64,000 nucleotides of DNA, taken from positions 1 to 64,000 of the forward strand of contig NZ_FCOX02000002.1 of assembly GCF_900044055.2 (NCBI RefSeq). The letters are read 5' to 3'. Source of the stretch: Caballeronia calidae (GTDB lineage: Bacteria > Pseudomonadota > Gammaproteobacteria > Burkholderiales > Burkholderiaceae). The notes beneath the pieces were generated by a model. That model was not told the origin of the DNA and did no database searches. It saw only the letters and a program-made list of their open reading frames with translations. The translations under genes and the position numbers were made by a program. This document shows positions 24,831 through 33,261 of the stretch, in pieces (positions within the stretch are counted from its first letter, which is position 1; every line of letters begins with the position of its first letter).

Positions 24831-25079
24831 TCACTGCGTCGGCATCGCGGGCTTCGCCTTCTTCTTGTGCTTGAGGTGAGAGCCGCCCTTGTGCGTGCTG
24901 CCGGGCACGGACGTGTTGTCACCGCCCGCGGTCGGCCCGGCCGTCGCGGCTGCGTGCGCGTTGCCGCCGCCCGAGCCGCCATTGCCGTTGCCGCCCGATT
25001 GCGCCATCGCCGCGCCCGACACGCCTATCGGCATGCCCGCCGTCAGCGCGAGTGAGAACCTCGATCCTGCTGTTCTCAT
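24831..25079 (-). CDS. Small secreted Gly-rich protein
   Basis: An 82-residue protein with a signal peptide (RTAGSRFSLALTAGMPIG, cleavage likely after AMA) followed by a Gly/Asn/Ala-rich low-complexity stretch and a Lys-rich tail (HLKHKKKAKPAMPTQ). GAGGAAAAC just upstream of 25079 fixes the start. It is probably a periplasmic or secreted basic peptide of unknown role. It is divergent from the uvrA-like gene. Confidence 0.6.
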   Translation of the reverse strand: MRTAGSRFSLALTAGMPIGVSGAAMAQSGGNGNGGSGGGNAHAAATAGPTAGGDNTSVPGSTHKGGSHLKHKKKAKPAMPTQ

Positions 25080-25145
25080 GTTTTCCTCGTCCATCGGTTG
25101 AACCACCGTCCTCGTGCATTCCGCATGCAAGAAGCATAACGCAAA

Positions 25146-25166
25146 ATGCCATTTGGTATCTGGCAT
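25146..25166. promoter_or_regulatory. Inverted repeat in a divergent promoter region
   Basis: ATGCCA (25146-25151) and TGGCAT (25161-25166) form a perfect inverted repeat with a 9-bp spacer, between the small secreted protein gene and the uvrA-like gene. It could be an operator for either; no LexA-type CTGT-N8-ACAG box was seen here. Confidence 0.35.
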
Positions 25167-25231
25167 GCTGCATGCACGCCTTTCGATTCCGTCACCGTGT
25201 CCGGCCCCTTTCGACCGCTACCCGCCCGCAT

Positions 25232-27913
25232 ATGGATGTCCGCAAAACCCGATCAGACTCAGCCGCACGCGACGATGCCGCGCCCGCATCGCGAGCAGGT
25301 TTTGTGCGCGTTCGCGGCGCGCGCGAGCACAACCTGAAGAACGTCGATGTCGACGTGCCGCGCGACGCGCTCGTCGTATTTACCGGCGTATCGGGCTCGG
25401 GCAAGTCGTCGCTGGCGTTCGGCACGCTCTACGCCGAGGCGCAGCGGCGCTACTTCGAGTCGGTCGCGCCGTATGCGCGGCGGCTCATCGAGCAGGTCGG
25501 CGTGCCGCAGGTCGATTCGATCGAAGGCTTGCCACCCGCCGTCGCGCTTCAACAGCAGCGCGGCGCGCCGAATGCGCGTTCGTCGGTCGGCAGCGTGACG
25601 ACGCTATCGAGCCTCGTGCGCATGCTGTACTCGCGAACGGGCAGCTATCCGCCGAAGCAGCCGATGCTCTACGCGGAAGATTTCTCGCCGAACACGGTTC
25701 AGGGCGCGTGCCCCGTGTGCCATGGCCTCGGGCGCGTCTACGAAGTCACGGAGAAGTCGATGGTGCCGGACGACTCGCTCACGATCCGCGAGCGCGCCGT
25801 CGCGGCCTGGCCGCCCGCGTGGCACGGACAGAATCTGCGCGACATCCTCGTGACGCTCGGCTACGACGTCGATACGCCCTGGCGCGACTTGCCGAAGAAA
25901 GACCGTGACTGGATCCTCTTCACCGAGGAACAGCCCACCGTGCCGGTCTATGCCGGCCTCACGCCGAAGGAAACGCAAGCGGCCTTGAAGCGCGGCGCCG
26001 AACCGAGTTATCAAGGCACGTTCACCGGCGCGCGCCGCTACGTGCTGCACACCTTCGCGCATACGCAAAGCGCGCTCATGAAGAAACGCGTGTCGCGCTT
26101 CATGATCGGCAGCGATTGCTCCGCGTGTCACGGCAAGCGGCTCAAGAAAGAAGCGCTGTCCGTGACCTTCGCGGGACTCGATATCGCCGAGTTCGCGCGG
26201 CTGCCGATGAGCCGTGTCGCCGATCTGCTCGCGCCCATCGCGCGCGGCGAATGGCCGGCTCATGATGACGCGCCTGGCGCGGCGCTCGCGAAGAAGCACC
26301 GCGTCGCGGCGACAGCGAAGCGCGTCGCGGCAGGCGGCTCGGCACACCAGGCAGCACCCGACGTGCGCCGCACGGCCAATCTCTCCGATGAGAAACGCGC
26401 AGCCGCCCAGCGCATCGCCGCCGAGTTGCTCGAGCGGCTCGCCACGCTGATCGATCTCGGTCTCGGCTATCTGTCGCTCGATCGCGCGACGCCCACGCTA
26501 TCGTCCGGCGAACTGCAGCGGCTGCGGCTCGCGACGCAGCTCGCGTCGCAGCTCTTCGGCGTCGTGTACGTGCTCGACGAGCCATCGGCTGGCCTGCATC
26601 CCGCCGATAGCGAAGCGCTCTTCGCCGCGTTGCAGCGCCTGAAGGCCGCGGGCAATTCGCTCTTCGTCATCGAGCACGATCTGAACACGATGCGGCGCGC
26701 AGACTGGCTCGTCGATGTCGGCCCGGCTGCCGGCGAACGAGGTGGCCATGTGCTCTACAGCGGGCCGCCCGAAGGTCTCGCATCGGTGGAGGAATCGCAA
26801 ACGCGCAGGCATCTGTTCGCGCCGACGCGGACCATCGACCGCGCTGCGCGCGCGCCGCGCGGCTGGCTGCGGATCGAGGGCGTCGGGCGCAATAACCTGC
26901 ATGGCATCGATGCGGCCTTTCCGCTCGGCGCCTTCACCACGGTCACCGGCATCTCAGGCTCGGGCAAGTCGAGCCTCGTCAGTCAGGCGTTGCCCGAACT
27001 CGTCGCGCAACGGCTCGGACGCGCGCTGGATGATGCCGAAGAAGACGAGCAGGACCCGCTCTTCGCACAGGCCGATGCATCGGCGGGCGGACGCATCGTC
27101 GAAGGCATGGAGACGATCCGGCGTCTCGTGCGCGTCGACCAGAAGCCGATCGGCCGCACGCCGCGTTCGAACCTCGCGACCTATACGGGCCTCTTCGATC
27201 ACGTGCGCAAGCTGTTCGCCGACACACCCGCCGCACGCAAACATCGATACGGCGCGGGGCGTTTTTCGTTTAACGTGGCGCAAGGGCGTTGCCCGACCTG
27301 CGAGGGCGAAGGTTTCGTGAGCGTCGAATTGTTGTTTCTGCCGAGCGTCTATACGTCTTGCGCGACGTGTCACGGCTCGCGTTACAACCCGCAGACGCTC
27401 GCGATCGAATGGCACGGCAAGAACATCGCGGACGTGCTCGGCATGAGCGTCGACACGGCATGCGAGTTCTTCGCCGACGAGCCGAACGTCATGCGCGCGC
27501 TCACCGTGCTGCGCGACATCGGCCTCGGTTATTTGCGGCTCGGACAGCCCGCCACGGAGCTCTCGGGCGGCGAAGCGCAGCGCATCAAGCTCGCGACGGA
27601 GCTGCAGCGCGCGCATCGCGGCGACACGCTCTATATCCTCGACGAACCAACGACCGGCCTTCATCCCGCCGATGTGGACCGGCTGATGGCGCAACTGCAA
27701 GGGCTCGTCGATGCGGGCAACACGGTGGTCGTCGTGGAGCACGACATGCGCGTGGCATCGCTCTCCGACTGGGTGATCGATATCGGCCCTGGCGCGGGCG
27801 AGGATGGCGGACGGATTGTCGTGGCGGGCACGCCGCAACGCATCGCGGATCATGCCGCGAGCCGCACGGCGCGTTACCTGAAGGAAGCGCTGGATTCAGG
27901 CCGCGTGCTCTGA
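25232..27913 (+). CDS. uvrA2: Class II UvrA-like ABC ATPase (UvrA2)
   Basis: This protein of about 893 residues has two ABC ATPase modules of UvrA type. Walker A sequences are GVSGSGKSS (about residue 53) and GISGSGKSS (about 572); signatures are [11 protein letters not shown] and [11 protein letters not shown]. Zinc Cys pairs appear in [24 protein letters not shown] and CATCHGSR. Compared with E. coli UvrA, the long UvrB-binding domain after [10 protein letters not shown]...RMLYSRTG is missing, and the chain runs almost at once into the zinc module. That defines class II UvrA. These proteins are linked to DNA-damage or antibiotic tolerance but do not support normal UvrB loading. ATG 25232 and ATG 25172 are both possible starts; neither has a clear ribosome-binding site. 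Confidence 0.85.
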   Translation: MDVRKTRSDSAARDDAAPASRAGFVRVRGAREHNLKNVDVDVPRDALVVFTGVSGSGKSSLAFGTLYAEAQRRYFESVAPYARRLIEQVGVPQVDSIEGLPPAVALQQQRGAPNARSSVGSVTTLSSLVRMLYSRTGSYPPKQPMLYAEDFSPNTVQGACPVCHGLGRVYEVTEKSMVPDDSLTIRERAVAAWPPAWHGQNLRDILVTLGYDVDTPWRDLPKKDRDWILFTEEQPTVPVYAGLTPKETQAALKRGAEPSYQGTFTGARRYVLHTFAHTQSALMKKRVSRFMIGSDCSACHGKRLKKEALSVTFAGLDIAEFARLPMSRVADLLAPIARGEWPAHDDAPGAALAKKHRVAATAKRVAAGGSAHQAAPDVRRTANLSDEKRAAAQRIAAELLERLATLIDLGLGYLSLDRATPTLSSGELQRLRLATQLASQLFGVVYVLDEPSAGLHPADSEALFAALQRLKAAGNSLFVIEHDLNTMRRADWLVDVGPAAGERGGHVLYSGPPEGLASVEESQTRRHLFAPTRTIDRAARAPRGWLRIEGVGRNNLHGIDAAFPLGAFTTVTGISGSGKSSLVSQALPELVAQRLGRALDDAEEDEQDPLFAQADASAGGRIVEGMETIRRLVRVDQKPIGRTPRSNLATYTGLFDHVRKLFADTPAARKHRYGAGRFSFNVAQGRCPTCEGEGFVSVELLFLPSVYTSCATCHGSRYNPQTLAIEWHGKNIADVLGMSVDTACEFFADEPNVMRALTVLRDIGLGYLRLGQPATELSGGEAQRIKLATELQRAHRGDTLYILDEPTTGLHPADVDRLMAQLQGLVDAGNTVVVVEHDMRVASLSDWVIDIGPGAGEDGGRIVVAGTPQRIADHAASRTARYLKEALDSGRVL

Positions 27914-28432
27914 AGGCGCGCCTTGCCGATATGCTTCGTCGAACACGGTTTCGAGGCCCGCATGCGCGCCTCGCAGTTCATCGACGACGCGCTTCGCCCA
28001 GTCGAAGTACTCACGCTTTCTTTGCTCGCTCCAGCCCGAAGGCGGCATCGCGAGAATGTCGCGCAGATTGCAGATCTTGTCCGCGAGCTTCACGAGTTGT
28101 GCGTGACGACTGATATGCGCCGCATGCTCGATCTGCAGGCGCTTTCTCTCGGCCTTCGGCAAGGACTTGTCGTCCGTCACTTCATCGACGATGCGCGCGA
28201 CATCCTCTCCGAACCATTGCACGAGTTCATCGCGTGATGTGTCGGTATCTTCGATCGTGTCGTGCAGAACGGCCGCGAGCAGCACGCGCTCGTCGTCGAT
28301 GCCGCCTTCGTTGGCGAGCACGTTCGCCAGCGCGATCGGATGATTGATGTACGGCGACGCCTCCGCGTCCTTGCGGCGCTGATTGCGATGCTTGTCCGCC
28401 GCGAACGCGATGGCCCGGATCAGTTGATTCAT
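27896..28432 (-). CDS. HD-domain small alarmone hydrolase-like protein (MESH1/RelA-SpoT hydrolase type)
   Basis: This 178-residue single-domain protein resembles the hydrolase half of SpoT: AAFAADKH-type start, YINHPIALANVL (metal His), AAVLHDTIEDTDTS (HD motif) and VKLADKICNLRDI. No synthetase or TGS domain follows. Members of this MESH1-like group hydrolyse (p)ppGpp or related nucleotides, so it may lower alarmone levels. Its 3' end overlaps the uvrA-like gene by 18 bp in convergent orientation. Confidence 0.85.
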   Translation of the reverse strand: MNQLIRAIAFAADKHRNQRRKDAEASPYINHPIALANVLANEGGIDDERVLLAAVLHDTIEDTDTSRDELVQWFGEDVARIVDEVTDDKSLPKAERKRLQIEHAAHISRHAQLVKLADKICNLRDILAMPPSGWSEQRKREYFDWAKRVVDELRGAHAGLETVFDEAYRQGAPSEHAA

Positions 28433-28489
28433 CGGATGGTCTCTCGTGTGGAATACACGAAGTATACGTTTCGCCCCGATGACCGAGGC

Positions 28490-29206
28490 TCAATACAGCC
28501 CGATCCATCGCCACACATGAAAGCGCACGATCCCGACCAGTTCATGCAAGGCATTGCTGGAATCGAACCAGCCTCTCAGACGCGGCACCCACCACGTTCT
28601 CGCCTTGCGTACGGTCGCGACCGCCGGCTGCGGATGCAGATCGAACGCATTGAACGCTAGCAGCGCGCGGCGCATATGCAGCGACGATGTCACGAGCACC
28701 GAAGTGTCGTATTGCCGCGACCGTAGTATTTTCTCCGTATTGCGCGCGTTCTCGTATGTGTCGAGACTCGTATTCTCGATGATCAGATCCGAGCGCCTGA
28801 CGCCCGCATCCACGAGCAAGCCTCCATACAAATCCGCTTCGCTTTGTTCATGGTGCTGAGGATTGCCTCCGCTCACGACGACGAAGCACGCCTTCTCTGT
28901 TTGAATGCAGCGCTTATAAAGCGATGCCGCGAGATCGATGCGCGTCATGGAATCGCCCTTGGGCACGAGACGCCGGTCACGGTCGTAACCGGTTCCACCG
29001 CCGAGGACGATGATCGCCGTGCGAGGTTCGAAGCGCGGCTCGTTCATCGAGTCGTAACCATGACTCGCGAGTTGTACGAGCGGTCCGGCGAGCAAGCTTC
29101 CGAGCAGCCAGAACACCGTGCCCGCAACCAGAACGATTGCGATGCGGCGCTTCTTCCAGACGACGAAGAACGCGAGGAATACCACCAGTAAAGCGATCAA
29201 TACCAA
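28490..29206 (-). CDS. YdcF/ElyC family (DUF218) membrane protein
   Basis: This 238-residue protein has two N-terminal membrane helices (LIALLVVFLAFFVVW, IAIVLVAGTVFWLLGSLLAG) and a periplasmic DUF218 domain (AIIVLGGG, VVVSGG, IIENTSLDTYENARNT, VLVTSSLHMRRAL). Relatives ElyC and SanA affect envelope biogenesis. It stands alone; the 411-bp stretch to its right holds the divergent promoter region of the amino-acid:carrier-protein operon. Confidence 0.87.
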   Translation of the reverse strand: MVLIALLVVFLAFFVVWKKRRIAIVLVAGTVFWLLGSLLAGPLVQLASHGYDSMNEPRFEPRTAIIVLGGGTGYDRDRRLVPKGDSMTRIDLAASLYKRCIQTEKACFVVVSGGNPQHHEQSEADLYGGLLVDAGVRRSDLIIENTSLDTYENARNTEKILRSRQYDTSVLVTSSLHMRRALLAFNAFDLHPQPAVATVRKARTWWVPRLRGWFDSSNALHELVGIVRFHVWRWIGLY

Positions 29207-29481
29207 TTACGGCACTCCATTCGATAAGATTTCAAAACGCTTTCATTTAAGCATAGTTTTTGCAAGGCGTATTCGCGGGCACAGGCATAAGTTACCTGCA
29301 TGGCCGGGATGCCGCGGCAGGCGTGAGTTTGAACGAATACAGCGAATCGATGCGTGCTCGAAAGCGCACAAAAGGCCGCATCGCTCATCGAAGCATACCG
29401 TGCGCCATCGCACGGACGTGTAGCCCTCGCAATCCGTTAAATACGATCAAACAAAAAAGAACGGCAGCGAGTGCGAGGACT

Positions 29482-29503
29482 TTCGTGAAATGGTCTTCAC
29501 GAA
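29482..29503. promoter_or_regulatory. Palindromic operator candidate of the carrier-protein operon
   Basis: TTCGTGAA (29482-29489) and TTCACGAA (29496-29503) form a perfect inverted repeat with a 6-bp spacer, 115 bp upstream of the carrier-protein gene. The spacing matches TetR/GntR-type operators. No regulator gene lies next to the operon, so the protein that binds would be encoded elsewhere. The rest of 29207-29617 shows no gene. Confidence 0.5.
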
Positions 29504-29617
29504 TAGAAAAACACCGCTGTCAATTCGCACCGGAGCAATGCGACATTCGACAAAAAATTCTTCGTCGCGCTCCGGATCAATCGCACCGCTGGCCGGGTAC
29601 AAGGGAAAACACAGACA

Positions 29618-29869
29618 ATGAAAACTGAATTGCGCCGTATCCTCGCTGAGTCCGCTCGTCTCGACGTGCCCATCGACACGCTTGCCGACGGCGACGACCT
29701 CTACGCCGCGGGTCTTTCCTCGCTCGCCACGGTTCACGTGATGCTTGCGATCGAAGACGAGTTCGGCATCGAGATTCCCGATCACATGCTCACGCGGCGT
29801 CTCTTCTCGAGCGTCGATTCGCTCGCGTCGGCCGTCGACGAACTGCGTCGCACGCAGGCGGCAGCATGA
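29618..29869 (+). CDS. Acyl/aminoacyl carrier protein
   Basis: This 83-residue acidic four-helix carrier protein has its phosphopantetheine serine at Ser35 in GLSSLATVHVML, where the usual Asp of DSL is replaced by Ser. The helix-3 region EFGIEIPDHMLTRRLFSSVDSLASAV is typical of ACPs. In characterised relatives (Bradyrhizobium, Agrobacterium) such small carrier proteins are charged with an amino acid by the seryl-tRNA-synthetase-like ligase. Here the ligase is encoded two genes downstream. Its stop overlaps the dehydrogenase start by 4 bp (ATGA). Confidence 0.9.
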   Translation: MKTELRRILAESARLDVPIDTLADGDDLYAAGLSSLATVHVMLAIEDEFGIEIPDHMLTRRLFSSVDSLASAVDELRRTQAAA

Positions 29870-31119
29870 ACGCGCCCGCACAGGAGATGGAAATCGCCGA
29901 GCTCGCGCAAAGCGTAAGCGCGCGCAGCGAAAGCGAGTTGATCGAAGCCGCGAAGCGTGTCGCCGCCATCGCCGCGAAGCACGCCGATGCGGTCGACCGG
30001 GAAGCGCGCTTTCCCGCTGAAGCGGTCGCAGCGATGCGCGAGGAGCGCCTCTTCTCCGCGATGATCCCGAAGCTTCACGGCGGCGACGGGCTCTCGCTCA
30101 CCGGCGTGGCGCGCCTGTGCGAGGCGATGGCGCAAGGCTGCGCATCTTCCGCGATGATCTATGCGATGCATCAGAGCCAGGTCGTGTGCATCGTCGATCA
30201 TGGCGTGAACGTGCCGTGGCAGCGCGACTTTCTCGCACGCATGGTGAACGAGCAACTGCTGCTCGCGTCGGCGACGTCGGAAGAGAACATCGGCGGCAAC
30301 ATGCGCACGAGCGCCTGCTCGGTCGATCTCGTCGACAACGCATTCCGCATCGAGAAGCTCGCACCGACCATTTCGTACGGCAAGTATTCGGACGCGATTC
30401 TCGTGACGGCACGCCGTCACCCGGATGCGCCGCCTTCGGATCAGGTTCTCATCGTCGCGCCGCGCGACACGTTCACGCTGGAGCAGCGCGGCACGTGGGA
30501 CACGCTCGGCATGCGCGGCACATGCAGCGAAGGGCATCGGCTCGTCGCGAGCGGCGTGGCCGAACAGATTCTGCCCACGCCGTTCTCGAAGATCGCCGAC
30601 GAAAGCATGCTGCCCGTATCGCATACCCTGTGGTCATCGGTATGGTGCGGCATCGCGAGCGACGCTGCGAATCGCGCGCATCAGTTCTTCCGCAATCAGG
30701 CGCGAGGCAAGCCCGCGTTGCCGCCTTCGGCCGCACGGCTCTCGCAAGTGCTCACGCTCATCAAGATGATGCAGGCGCGCCTGCGCGAATCGCTCGCCAA
30801 CGTCGAGGCGGCGAGCGCCGAACGCGCGGCACGCAAGGCGAGCCAGAGCAATGACGACGATGCGCCGCTCGCGGCGTCGATCGGCATCAACGCGGACCTC
30901 AACATGCTCAAGCTGGCGATTTCGCAGTCGGCCGTGCATGTCGTGCAAGAGACGCTGATGATCTGCGGCATGGCGGGCTACAAGAACGACACGCCGTTCA
31001 GCGTGGGACGCCATCTGCGCGATCTGCATTCGGCGCCTCTCATGATCAGCAATGACCGCATCGAATTGAACACGGCGAATCTGCTGCTTGCGCAGCGCGC
31101 CGCAACGGGGACCCTTTGA
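29866..31119 (+). CDS. Acyl-CoA dehydrogenase-like flavoprotein
   Basis: This 417-residue protein has the acyl-CoA dehydrogenase fold. The N-terminal helical domain includes EARFPAEAVAAMREERLFSAMIPKLHGGDGLSL; a middle beta domain covers ASATSEENIGGN and TWDTLGMRGTCSEGHRL; and a C-terminal helical domain ends in ETLMICGMAGYKNDTPFSVGRHLRDLHSAPLMISNDRIEL. It resembles the branch related to DszC/HpaB-type flavoproteins and to dehydrogenases that act on carrier-protein-bound acyl groups. Sitting between the carrier protein and the aminoacyl ligase, it may oxidise a carrier-bound aminoacyl group, as PltE-like enzymes do with prolyl carriers. This is inference. Confidence 0.85.
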   Translation: MNAPAQEMEIAELAQSVSARSESELIEAAKRVAAIAAKHADAVDREARFPAEAVAAMREERLFSAMIPKLHGGDGLSLTGVARLCEAMAQGCASSAMIYAMHQSQVVCIVDHGVNVPWQRDFLARMVNEQLLLASATSEENIGGNMRTSACSVDLVDNAFRIEKLAPTISYGKYSDAILVTARRHPDAPPSDQVLIVAPRDTFTLEQRGTWDTLGMRGTCSEGHRLVASGVAEQILPTPFSKIADESMLPVSHTLWSSVWCGIASDAANRAHQFFRNQARGKPALPPSAARLSQVLTLIKMMQARLRESLANVEAASAERAARKASQSNDDDAPLAASIGINADLNMLKLAISQSAVHVVQETLMICGMAGYKNDTPFSVGRHLRDLHSAPLMISNDRIELNTANLLLAQRAATGTL

Positions 31120-31123
31120 CGAT

Positions 31124-32191
31124 ATGAACATGCCGACAGAACAGGCCGCGATCATGCAGGCCGACGAACAAGCACAATCACAAGAGACTCGGGCACCGTA
31201 CGACAAATCGGACGTGACGTTGCGCGATCGCCTCATCGAAGCGGGCATTCTGCTCGACACGGGCGAAGACGGTCTCTATGGCCGCAGCGAAGTATTCGAG
31301 GATGTCGTCGAGCGTCTCAATCAGGCGATCACGATGCTCGGCGCCGACCAGCACGCTGAAGTGCTGCGCTTTCCGCCCGCGATGCGCCGCCGCGATTTCG
31401 AGGACAGCGAGTACCTGAAGAGCTTCCCGAATCTCGCGGGCACGATCCATTCGTTCCAGGGCAACGATCGCGGGCATCATCGCCTGCTCGAAGCACTCGA
31501 CAAGATCGTGCATATCGGCGAAGAAGAAGAGCGCTCCGACGACTGGATGGATCAGCAGAAGCCCACGCGCCTCGTGCTGACGCCGGCCGCATGCTATCCG
31601 ATCTATCCGCTGGTCGCGAAGCGCGGCAAGCTCGCGGAAGAAGGCGCGATCTTCGATGCGTTCTCGTACTGCTTCCGTCACGAGCCGTCCATCGATCCGG
31701 GCCGCATGCAGATGTTCCGCATGCGCGAGTACATTCGCGTCGGCAGCCCCGAACAGGTGATGGCATTCCGTCAGAAGTGGATCGAGCGCGGCTCGCTGCT
31801 CGTGAATCTGCTGCAGTTGCCCTTCGAGATCGATCTGGCCAACGATCCGTTCTTCGGGCGCGGCGGCATGATCGTCGCGGACAGCCAGCGCGCGCAGCAG
31901 TTGAAGTTCGAACTGCTCGTGCCGGTCGCGACGCCCGATCGCCCGACCGCGTGCCTCTCGTTCAACTATCACCAGGATCACTTCGGCGAGCTCTGGCATA
32001 TCAATCAGGCCGACGATCAGGTGGCGCATACGGCGTGTGTCGGCTTCGGCATGGAGCGCACGACGCTTGCCCTCTTCCGTCATCACGGTCTCGATGTCAA
32101 GGCGTGGCCCGAGCAGGTTCGTCAGTTGCTCTGGGGCGACAAGGCGCCGCTCATCGAAGAAGGCCTCGCGAAACTGGGAAGCGACGCATGA
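31124..32191 (+). CDS. Amino acid--[acyl-carrier-protein] ligase (class II aaRS-like)
   Basis: This 355-residue homologue of the catalytic core of atypical seryl-tRNA synthetases lacks the tRNA-binding arm. The zinc triad of the characterised Bradyrhizobium enzyme (C131, E176, C279) is present with identical spacing: Cys157 (AACYPIYP), Glu202 (RMREYI) and Cys305 (HTACVGFGMER). Motif 3 is GFGMERTTLALFRHHG. These enzymes activate glycine or alanine with ATP and load it on the phosphopantetheine of a small carrier protein instead of tRNA. ATG 31124 is chosen, 4 bp after the dehydrogenase stop. Its stop overlaps the DUF1839 start by 4 bp. Which amino acid is used cannot be read directly. Confidence 0.92.
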   Translation: MNMPTEQAAIMQADEQAQSQETRAPYDKSDVTLRDRLIEAGILLDTGEDGLYGRSEVFEDVVERLNQAITMLGADQHAEVLRFPPAMRRRDFEDSEYLKSFPNLAGTIHSFQGNDRGHHRLLEALDKIVHIGEEEERSDDWMDQQKPTRLVLTPAACYPIYPLVAKRGKLAEEGAIFDAFSYCFRHEPSIDPGRMQMFRMREYIRVGSPEQVMAFRQKWIERGSLLVNLLQLPFEIDLANDPFFGRGGMIVADSQRAQQLKFELLVPVATPDRPTACLSFNYHQDHFGELWHINQADDQVAHTACVGFGMERTTLALFRHHGLDVKAWPEQVRQLLWGDKAPLIEEGLAKLGSDA

Positions 32192-33192
32192 ACGCACGAT
32201 CGCCGGCGGAAGCCATAGCGGAAACGTCCGCGCCTCACGACGACGCATTCCGCCAGCACGCGCTGCATCGCGAAGAGCGCGTGTGGCTGGAGACGAACTG
32301 CTACGTCGATCTGTGGATCGAGCTGCTGCATCATTACGGCTGCGATCCGCGTGCAGCGCTCAACTTCACCGTGACGCAGGCGTTCGAGGGCGATCAGTTC
32401 ACGTTCCCGAAGTTCTCGCTCGACGATATCGCGCGGCTCTACGGCCTGCAGGCCCAGGAGCTCGCGATCTACGACACGGTGGAAGCGCACGTGCGCGAGC
32501 AGACGCGGCGCGGGCAGATGGTGGTGGCCGAAGTGGATTCGTACTATCTGCCGGATACGCGTGCAACCGCGTACAGGCAGACGCATACGAAGACGACCAT
32601 CGCCATCGACAGGATCGACACCGACGCGAAGCGCATCACGTACTTCCATAACGCGGGCTACTTCGCGTTGTCCGGCGAGGACTACGACGGCATCTTCCGT
32701 CTCATGCCGAACCTCGCGGGCGATGTGCTGGCGCTCTTCCCGTACGTGGAGTTCGTGAAGCGCGCGCGTGCTCCGCTCGAAGGCGATGCGCTCGTGCAAC
32801 GCTCGGTCGAACTGCTCGCGCTGCGCCTCGCGGATCGTCCTGCGACGAACCCGGTCGCGCAATGGCGGGCGGCGTTTCCCGAGCATCTGCGCGCATTGCA
32901 CGAACGCGATCCCGCGTACTATCACCTCTACACGTTCAACGTGATGCGTCAGCTCGGCTCGAACTTCGAGTTGCTCTCGAAGTATCTCGGCTGGCTGAAC
33001 TGTCACGGTGTGGAAGTGCCGAGCGAGATTCAAACGAGCGCGCAGGCTATCGCAAGCGAAGCGATGGTCATGCAGTTCCGTCTCGCGCGCGCCCGCATGC
33101 GTTCACGCACCGATCCGTGCGACGATTGCCTCGAATCGATGCAGGCTTCGTACGACAAGGTCATCGAGCCGCTCGCCGCGCGCTTTCTCTGA
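32188..33192 (+). CDS. DUF1839 family protein, possible carrier-protein acyltransferase
   Basis: A 334-residue soluble protein of the DUF1839 family, recurrently found beside aminoacyl:carrier-protein ligases. The sequence shows a conserved-looking ETNCYVDLWIELLHHYG with Cys38, then EVDSYYLPDT and YRQTHTKTTIAIDRID with His133, followed by FHNAGYFALSGEDYD. A Cys early in a helix and a later His before a strand are the layout of papain-like and BtrH-type acyltransferases. BtrH transfers an acyl group from a carrier protein in butirosin synthesis. The proposed role is transfer of the aminoacyl group from the carrier to an acceptor (inference). It is translationally coupled to the ligase gene. 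Confidence 0.8.
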   Translation: MNARSPAEAIAETSAPHDDAFRQHALHREERVWLETNCYVDLWIELLHHYGCDPRAALNFTVTQAFEGDQFTFPKFSLDDIARLYGLQAQELAIYDTVEAHVREQTRRGQMVVAEVDSYYLPDTRATAYRQTHTKTTIAIDRIDTDAKRITYFHNAGYFALSGEDYDGIFRLMPNLAGDVLALFPYVEFVKRARAPLEGDALVQRSVELLALRLADRPATNPVAQWRAAFPEHLRALHERDPAYYHLYTFNVMRQLGSNFELLSKYLGWLNCHGVEVPSEIQTSAQAIASEAMVMQFRLARARMRSRTDPCDDCLESMQASYDKVIEPLAARFL

Positions 33193-33261
33193 ACGCCGAA
33201 GCCGCGCATTCGATGCGCGGCTTTGGCGTCTCTCTTCCGAATTCATCGACAAGGAAGTTGC

